A DNA stretch of 64,000 nucleotides. Source: Dicyema japonicum (Eukaryota > Dicyemida > Rhombozoa > Dicyemidae). Shown here piece by piece: positions 57,290-64,000 of this stretch (its first letter is position 1; every line of letters begins with the position of its first letter). The position numbers were made by a program, and so were the translations under genes. The notes beneath the pieces are model-generated. The model saw only the letters and a program-made list of their open reading frames with translations, did no database searches and was not told where the DNA came from. The stretch spans positions 1,440,360 to 1,504,359 of the forward strand of contig RDEW01000001.1 of NCBI GenBank assembly GCA_011109175.1, written 5' to 3'.

Positions 57290-57450
57290 AAATTAATATG
57301 ATTTTGTAAGATTATTCCAGTGGTTTTGACATGGGATGGAGTTGTCTCAAAATGCTTGAAGAATAAATTATCTATTGAAGAATCAACGAGGACTTACATC
57401 CAATCGGTTGTGCTGAAGAGAACCTAACTTATGGAACTGGCATGCCGTGA
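57290..57450 (+). mobile_element. RLE-type LINE C-terminal scrap
   Basis: Reads PVVLTWDGVVSKCLKNKLSIEESTRTYIQSVVLKRT then a stop, the conserved C-terminus of R4-like LINE polymerases (xLTWDGxVTK...YIQxxVLKKT). Confidence 0.55.
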
Positions 57451-57559
57451 GGACAGCCCACTGGACTCTAACAGAGATATTTCGACTGAATCTGATGTGG
57501 AGATGGGAGTAACAGGGAGTTTATGGCGCACTCTTCTAAAGGAATTAAATTAATTCCAA

Positions 57560-57905
57560 AGACCACTGTTAAACCGAAAAAAACTAAGTGATCCCGACGA
57601 ATTGAATCATGGCTTTCATCTTTTCTAGGTGTTGATCTCTTGAGCCTACACAAGTTCGCTGCGAGAAAGCACTTTTTCTTGGCATTGGTGTCCTTTTTTG
57701 TTTTTTTTCAATTAGTGTCTCCAAGGGCGTCGGTGATTTAATGTTTTCTCCCGTATACCATCTTTCAGTTAGTTTGAAGGCTCTTTTCTTGATTGCGGAG
57801 ATTTTCTGAATGTTTGTATAAGAGGCCAATGGTCCCCATGAATCACACGCATATGAAATGCAGGGTTCGATGTATTATGAGTAGAGTTTTAAGTATAGGT
57901 AGACA
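57560..57905 (-). mobile_element. APE-type LINE 3' end (continues at 59330-59420)
   Basis: Minus strand: PCISYACDSWGPLASYTNIQKISAIKKRAFKLTERWYTGEN, ending ...MKAMIQFVGIT, then a 3' region with GTGGTCTTTGGAATTAA. Similar to 9406-10255. The upstream part (LNAQKSEFSIKLKIFYIDGSVY) is found at 59420-59330, on the other side of the hAT element, so that element landed inside this LINE. Confidence 0.65.
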
Positions 57906-57918
57906 TATCTATATGAGG

Positions 57919-59329
57919 ATATTGACCAGTGTTTCTCAAACTAGGGTCCGCGGTCCAAAAAAACCACAAACAAACTTTAGTAATTTATATTAGTCTATTT
58001 TTATATTATATTATTTTAAATTATTTTGAATTAAATTTTAAAAAGAACGTGCTTAATTTTATCTTGTGGGAATGTCCTGTTCAAATAATTCAATGAATAA
58101 AAATACATATATCAAATATGGATTAACTCTGATAACTTCTGAAGGTAAATGTTCCAATTTTTTGCTATCCAAATTGATGAAAGCACGGATATCGCCAATT
58201 TATCTCAATTATGCGTTATGTTCGTTATATACATGAAAGCACTGCAGATGAATTCTTGTTTTGTGAAACTCTCAGCACTAATACAACCACCATTGGAATA
58301 ATTTTTTGGTGTGTGCACAGACGGTGCACCAGTAATGTTTGGTTGCCGTTCCGGATTTCAAACTTTAGTCAAGGAAAAATCCCCAAATGCTATTGGTGTA
58401 CATTGCATATCCACCGTCATGCATTGATGATGAAAACCATACCTGACGTTTTGAAAAATGTTATGAATGTCATAATTAAAACTATGAACTATATTAAACC
58501 CAAAGCACTCAATTGTCGTCTATTTGCTGATTTATGCAAAGTAAATGACTCTGAATTTGAGACTCTTTTGTTGGATTCTCATGTGAGATGGCTTTCAAAA
58601 AAAAAGAATTGAAGAGAGCATTTATACTACGAAAAGAAATACACTATTTCTTAAAGACGTCAAACCAAAACTGCATGAAATATTTTCTGATACTCGTTTA
58701 TTGACTTTATTTGCATTTTTGGTGGATATATTTGAATCTGTGAATTTTGAAATTTAAAACTGCAAGAAAGAGACACCACAGTCCTTCTTAAGAAATCTAG
58801 GTATTTTTTGATATTTATAAATTTTTAGATATTTTCCTGATATTTTGAATCTCAGTAACCATTTGCAATTTCAGTATAAGATCTTCTTTCCGAAAACCAT
58901 ATTATTCAGGAACAATTTATCGATTTGTTTAATGATGGATATACAAGATACGTTTTCAACGAAGTTTCCCAAGCGATTTTTGGATTCAAACGGATGATTC
59001 CTATTCAGAATTGGCAAAGATGGTGAATATTCATTTGCAACTACATAAGAGTGTGAGACAGCGTTTTCAGCACTACTTACCATCAAATCAAAATTCCGCA
59101 GTAGATTGGATGTGTCAAATGACATGAGGGTGCATTGTCCAATACACAGCCCGACTTAGAAAAACTGGTGATGGCCAAACAAGTGAATCCATCTCATTAA
59201 TTATCATTTTTTAATTTTGCACTAGTTTTTGTTAAAATGTTAATTCACTATTTAATAAAGGACCGCCAGCAATTAAAAAAATAAAAGAGGACCTTTTATT
59301 TAAAAAGTTTGGGAACCAATGATATAGAC
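57919..59329 (+). mobile_element. hAT element, SCAND3/ZBED-like, with target duplication
   Basis: Starts CAGTGTTTCTCAAACTAGGG at 57927 and ends GTTTGGGAACCAATG at 59321; the complement of the end (CATTGGTTCCCAAAC) matches the start in pattern. Flanks ATATTGAC (57919-57926) and ATATAGAC (59322-59329) agree in 7 of 8 bases. Inside, plus-strand frames read FAIQIDESTDIANLSQLCVMFV (catalytic Asp present), VCTDGAPVMFGCRSGFQTLVKEKSPNAIGVHC (second Asp), LFADLCKVNDSEFETLLLDSHVRWLS, and DIFESVN. Frames break several times and the C-terminal dimer block is missing, so it is inactive. Confidence 0.78.
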
Positions 59330-59529
59330 TGAGCCATCAATATAAAAAATTTTAAGTTTGATGGAAAACTCTGATTTTTGAGCATTAAGTGTCATAATTA
59401 GAGATCGGACTGTATCGTCTTGCGATACAAGCTTGAGAATCTATCAAGTTTTACTTTATATTAATTTTCTTTCGCGTGACGTTTAGGCAAGAGGTTTCCT
59501 GTTTTCAAAAAGGAAGATAGTCACAACCA

Positions 59530-59860
59530 GTATCCTGTCTCGAATGCTATCATCCACTTCTTCCACAAATGACCGGACTCGTATAAAAAGATTCACGATT
59601 GTTTCCACGAGAACCATCCGAAGACTCGATGATAATAAAATACTACACTGGTCCCCTCCTCCAATAGACCAATTAGAATCTTCTCTTCAGAAAGACATCC
59701 TGATAAACCTGGCTCATCTACGATGTGGTCACCACCCTTCTCTACGGACGTACGATGTCCTCTGCAACCTTTACGTGTTGACAACAAATCATCTATTTGA
59801 ATGTCATGAATTAGCACAACGTTTGTCTAATGGCCAGGACTGACCGATCTATGGGATCGA
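59530..59860 (+). mobile_element. LINE C-terminal zinc-knuckle-like region
   Basis: One frame of 99 codons: SSLQKDILINLAHLRCGHHPSLRTYDVLCNL...TNHLFECHELAQRLS, the (L/R)xQLRxGHxxSLxxY...HLFxC pattern at the end of Jockey/CR1-like LINE proteins, after the RNase H position. Confidence 0.6.
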
Positions 59861-61016
59861 CCGGTATCTGCTGCGTCCTATTTAATACCTGATCCTACAG
59901 GTTAGTGACCCCGGAGTTAAAGGAAGTCAAAGGAAAAATGGAAGTCAAAGGATTTCACCCATAATGAAGTAGGGTAGACATTTTTCCAAAAGAATACATC
60001 ACCACCTCAACCTTCTAACCAATTAACCACGTGTCAAATGTAAGGTTGTTGAGTATCAAAGGTATCGGTATCTTGCGTACATTCAGTCGTATTGAGAACT
60101 CTAGTGAGTGTGGTAATCGAGTTGGGAAGTAATGTGTCTACAATGAGTTCATCTGTACTTCCACAACTTGTGGAGCTGGCATGGATGTGAATTTTAATTT
60201 ATTAACCACGGATACACCGAGAAAGAAGTTAAAGTAAACTTGATTTTGGATGTGAAGGAAGCGAAGTGATTGATTCGGATGACGAGAAAGAGGATAGGTT
60301 ACGACAAGTTTTTTGTGAAACAATTTTAATTTATCAACTCTTAAATTCCAGTTGAAGGCTTTAGTCCCCTGGAGGTTCCCAGTTGAATTTTAGCTATTTG
60401 TAGTTATTTATTTACCCCTGTCCCTTCGAGTGAAGGAAACTGGTGGCTAACAAGAACGTCACAGCCAAGAGTGTAACCTCACAAATATCCATCATGTGTA
60501 TTTGGTGTTATGCAGAACTCGGAGACTGATCCGGACAAGAGTAGAGGTGGTTCTTATTCCTGGCCGTCAAGAAAGCATGAGAGAAAAGTGGAGAGGATGA
60601 TTCGCCGATTCTGTACAGATACGGGAAAATCATTATTAAGAAGGATAATAGCTTGGTCGGTGTTGGCGATCCAAGAATCCGAATTCTATTTTTTGACAAG
60701 ACTGGATTCGATTCCGGCTCCACTATCCTAAACTTCCTTTATCGGAACTTCCGGTTTCTAACGTCTCCCAAGTGTATTACCTCGTTCATACTCAAGAAAG
60801 AAGGAAGCCGCCCATCATGAAAATAATTGGATATTTCGTGATTTGAGTGAATTTTTGTTAACAAAAATTTTAAGTAAGGTAATCGTTAGAGAGCTGAAAT
60901 ACCCTGGGTCCGGCTTAGAATGGCCTAAAGTCCTCATTGGGGTCCCATATTACCAGTCATTTCTCAGCTTGGCATACTCCCGCAGATCAAAGCCTTTCGT
61001 AGAGAAGACCGTTAAT
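59861..61016. other. No gene; short SINE-like scraps
   Basis: AACCAATTAACCACGTGTCAAA near 60017 and TTTATTAACCACGGATACACCGAGAAAGAAGTTAAAGTAAAC near 60198 match the start and the tail of the minus-strand SINE-like copy at 61017-61340. The open frames at 60510-60731 and 60843-61073 are not recognisable. A TTATTTATTTACCCC(C/T)G motif at 60405 recurs at 62393. Confidence 0.45.
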
Positions 61017-61340
61017 TATTATTTATTTATTAACCCCGGATACACGGAGATAGAAGTTAAAGTAAACAACTAATTAAGTGTATCCAGTTTCCACTTCTAC
61101 AGAACGAGTCCACCCGGAATCAGCATAAAGGGTAAAGACGTCCATACTTGCAGTTGTGGAAACCCCTCCAGTGGAGTGGAGGAGAGCAAATAATCTTTTT
61201 TCGTGTTGACCTGGCACTGGGCGCCACCTAGACAGGTGGATCACATGACGCCACTCTAATAGGAAGAAGAAAAGGAACAGACGAACAAAACAGAAACTTT
61301 AACCAATTAGCCACGACGCACCACATGGCGCCACGCGATT
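61017..61340 (-). repeat. SINE-like element, near full-length copy
   Basis: Minus strand: CGCGTGGCGCCATGTGGTG, GGCGCCCAGTGCCAGG, TTTGCTCTCCTCCACTCCACTGG, CAACTGCAAGTATGGACGTC, TTTACTTTAACTTC and a CCGGGGTTAATAAATAAATA tail (complement of 61020-61040). It has about 60 bp before the tail that the 13885 copy lacks. Confidence 0.7.
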
Positions 61341-62629
61341 TTTTGTTATTCTCTCCTTCATAGTCACCTTCACTTGTCTCACAGTTTCTCCCGGTCCTCA
61401 TTTAATTTTGATACCACGTGCGATAAGTCACTCGTTATCAAATAGTCACTATGAATCCTTAAATAACAATATTGAAGACGTAAAAATCTACAATGCATTC
61501 TCGTGGTCTGTGAGATCATCGTGAAACTTAATTGAGCTTATAAATACGCAATATTAACTTTCTATTAAGGAAAGAAAAGAGAGTAAACGGTTATATAGCA
61601 GCTGCCCTGACTTCGTGGCTATTTCCTCTCAGGATGGCGAGCGAGATTCGCTCAAATAACCAGCAGCGCTCACGAGGGTCTTCTGTTCGTGTAGCGATCT
61701 GATTCCCTAAAGAATTCCAGCGTCGCAGGCGCAATGGAACCTGACGTCTCAACGGCGAGTGGGACAAACAAAAAATCAATTGTGACTTAAAAATGAATGT
61801 GCCGAATATATCTGCTTGGACAAGCATTTTTAATGCAAAAATTGAAATCTTCATTGATAGCCGCCATTTCTCATAAATCATCTCCGAAATCTAATTTTTG
61901 ATCGCCAGTAGTGACTGCTTCATGGAGAGCTTAATTTTCGAAATCTAATTTTGATCGCCAGTAGTGACGCAATTAAACGGAATATTGAATTGCCACTCTT
62001 GTTGAAACCCACATTATTAAGTTTATTGCTATGGAGCTATTAATAACACGTGAAATGACCACCAAATTTAAATTCATCACGAGTTACAAATAACTTTAAT
62101 AACACGTGACATGACCACCAAATTTAAATTCATGACTAGTCACAAATTTATTCATAGATTCTGAATATATTCTCTTGTAGGAACGAAACCTTATGTCTAC
62201 TCAATGGCCCACATCGGAAAGTTCCCGGGTGACAGATAGGGAGTTTGCTGATTCTTTTTGATGTATGTTATATAAGACACAAAATATTCATACGACACAA
62301 CGAGGTGAACCTCAATTTCATCAACTGAGAATATGCATGTTCAGGATCTCCAGGAGCTACTTGTTTTGGCGGAGCGTTTCATATAAGTTTTATTTATTTA
62401 CCCCCGGTCCTTCGACGACAAAGAAATCGGTGGTTAATAGGAAACCAACTTTCAAACTTTATGCTACTGTGGATCAGTCAAATAACCGTTGTGACAGGAA
62501 AATCAAAGGCGAACTACGACGAGAAAAAAGGAGACCTTGTGGTCTCAGGAGGGTGGAGGGACACAACGACAAATCCAATGTAAAGAATCGACGCACTTCC
62601 TTTATGTATGAGATACTTTTCTGAACTTT
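61341..62629. other. Mostly unassigned; one RLE-type LINE 3' scrap
   Basis: 61600-61760, minus strand, encodes a diverged form of the 3' end seen at 51905-52070 (ESDRYTNRRP and a CGCTGGAATTCTTTAGGGAA region). CGAAATCTAATTTT(T)GATCGCCAGTAGTGAC occurs at 61885 and again at 61939. The 119-codon frame at 62265-62624 has no recognisable content. Confidence 0.4.
62041..62152. repeat. 56-bp tandem duplication
   Basis: TAATAACACGTGAAATGACC at 62041 recurs as TAATAACACGTGACATGACC at 62097; both are followed by ACCAAATTTAAATTCAT. A few mismatches. Confidence 0.85.
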
Positions 62630-63110
62630 GGGAATGTCAATTGGGCTCCCGTTCTCCTCACAAGTTCCTCGAACGGAGTTGGAATTAGTGACGAGGAGAA
62701 CCTTTGTAGGGCCCCAGTGAATGTTGCTTGAAAGACATTAATTTTCTTTAGATTCGTATTGGACAGGTTTGTCCCCCATGCTGAGCAATCATAACTGATT
62801 ATTGGTTGTATGTATTGCGTATAGACTGAGTTTAACGTTGAGTAGAAGCAGCTTTTATAGTGTCAAGGAGAGCCTTTACAAAGTTTAGTTCACGTTGGGA
62901 CGAGCATATGACGTTACTAACATGCTTACAGAATGTCATGAGGGGGTAGTAGTGATATCCAGTAATTTGATTGAGTTTGTAGATGGGATTGAAACTCCAT
63001 TAAGGGTTAAAAGAGGTGTATAGTTTTTAGTCTTCTATTTGAAGTAAAAATCATTGTACATGACTTTTCAAGCTCCTCTCTTCTTAAAGGGTCATTGAGA
63101 TTTCGGATTT
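62630..63110 (-). mobile_element. APE-type LINE C-terminal fragment
   Basis: Minus strand: LTLNGVSIPSTNSIKLLDI, KSCFYSTLNSVYTQYIQPIISYDCSAWGTNLSNTNLKKINVFQ, the post-RT region (QYIQPxISYAxxAWG) seen also at 14440, 20700 and 36100. Ends close to the start of the ARF gene. Confidence 0.62.
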
Positions 63111-63224
63111 GCAATTATTATCAAAACCAATAAATAAAATATAATAATAAAATTTGTTTTATAATTAAAGTAAAAAAATAAAATCTCGGTTGGAATTTTA
63201 GATCTGCTTTGTGTAATCAATTTT

Positions 63225-63857
63225 ATGGGGAATTCCATTTCATATTTTCAACGGATCTTAAAGAAAATGCCATTTTTTGAAAGGAAGGACACCAGAATTC
63301 TAATGGTAGGCTTAGATGCGGCCGGAAAGACCACGATAATGGGCAAACTTAAAATGGGAGACACTGTTATGACAGTCCCCACAATCGGTACTTACTTTGG
63401 TTCATTTAAGGATTCAACGTGGAGACCTACAACCTGAGGAACAAGGGTACTGTGACCATTTGGGATATTGGGGGACAAAATACGATCCGTGAACTATGGA
63501 AACACTACTTTCATGGCTCAAAGGGTTGACTTGTCGATTCAAGGCAGGGATCATCTTCGTGATTGATGGGAATGACCGCGAACGATTGGAGGAGGCTGCG
63601 AATGAGCTTGCCAGTCTCATGGTCAGTCCAGAGCTGACCAACGCCCCTCTCTTGATTTTAGTAAACAAATCGGTGGGTTATTATCCTTAAAGTAGGACTT
63701 GCCCAACGCTATCAACTGTGAGACTGCATACATGGCCCTGAAGTTGGGGGATTATGATCAATCGAGGAAGATAATTGTGCATAGTTCATGTGCCACTACA
63801 GGGGACGGAATTTACGAGGGAATCGAGGCTCTCCATGAAGCAGTCACTAATAAATGA
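63225..63857 (+). CDS. ARF-family small GTPase
   Basis: Myristoylated GTPase of the ARF/ARL family that recruits coats and effectors to Golgi or endosomal membranes. Three GT-AG introns of 23 nt each (63388-63410, 63525-63547, 63673-63695) give 187 residues in one frame. Features: MGN start with Gly2 for myristoylation, amphipathic N-terminal helix, P-loop GLDAAGKTT, switch I VPTIGFNVET, switch II WDIGGQ, G4 NKSD (usually NKQD), and G5 SSCATTGDG. The residues after WDIGGQ read [11 protein letters not shown] where ARF1 has DKIRPLWRHYF. C-terminus ends EAVTNK. It is closest in style to ARF1-like proteins but diverged; I do not assign a number. Confidence 0.92.
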
Positions 63858-64000
63858 TAGTTTTGTGAATATTCTTTATAGTTAAACCGCTTATTGCCTT
63901 TAGGTTAACCTCCCTGACAGTCTTGGCTTTGTGGATCTGTCAGTCTGAGTAGTTGAGATTTTGTTGGAAGCAAGGCTATAGTGAAGGTTATGGGGGATGG
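63858..64000. other. 3' flank of the ARF gene
   Basis: Short end of window, no gene assigned. Confidence 0.4.

Noticed and set aside
60510-61073. Two open frames of 73 and 76 codons as small genes
   Set aside because: No signal peptide, domain or splice support; the second runs into the SINE-like tail.
62265-62624. 119-codon plus-strand frame
   Set aside because: It crosses a SINE-like tail motif (TTATTTATTTACCCC) and has no recognisable content.

Overview
The window looks like part of a small, AT-rich metazoan nuclear genome that is crowded with transposons. The strongest clue to the organism is intron size. Ten animal-type genes can be reassembled from the sequence, and nearly every intron that restores their reading frame is a GT...AG intron of 22 to 27 nt (for example five in the GINS1 gene, five in the GTPBP10 gene, three in the ARF gene). 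Introns this short are known from dicyemid mesozoans, so a dicyemid or close relative is the best guess. This is inference; no rRNA or mitochondrial marker is present to confirm it.

Host genes, left to right: the 3' part of a LAMP-like lysosomal membrane glycoprotein (+, 1-917); isopentenyl-diphosphate isomerase (-, 4042-4828); the mitochondrial Obg-type GTPase GTPBP10 (-, 5508-6769); the GINS subunit PSF1/GINS1 (+, 10391-11089); ribosomal protein eS17 (-, 13371-13799); a GT31 beta-1,3-galactosyltransferase (-, about 22641-23600); the 26S proteasome lid subunit Rpn3/PSMD3 (-, 33135-34534); two tandem paralogues of a ZYG11-like Cullin-2 substrate receptor (+, 40826-43127 and 48855-51145); and an ARF-family GTPase (+, 63225-63857). 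They are unrelated housekeeping functions (replication, translation, proteolysis, trafficking, glycosylation, isoprenoids) lying as islands between repeats; no shared pathway is evident.

The rest is mostly mobile DNA. There are many broken non-LTR retrotransposons of at least three kinds: APE-endonuclease LINEs with GDLNAKH and YADD-type motifs, RTE-like LINEs, and LINEs whose C-terminus carries a restriction-like PD-(D/E)XK endonuclease. There is a SINE-like family that seems to share both ends with one of the LINEs. DNA transposons include a Ginger-like element with 12-bp perfect terminal repeats, a 5-bp target duplication and a transposase gene that itself holds tiny introns; two copies of a non-autonomous hAT family with 8-bp target duplications; two transposase-bearing hAT remnants; and pogo/Tigger remnants. 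Several insertions are nested and give a relative age order.

Data quality matters here. Single N characters occur at 26875, 28009 and 31160, two of them next to near-perfect direct duplications. Several otherwise sound genes have one-base frame breaks, often in homopolymers. Some apparent pseudogene lesions may therefore be assembly errors. Long stretches (918-2749, 21330-22640, 27100-29040, 39060-40690, 51160-51900, 59860-61015) contain nothing I can name.
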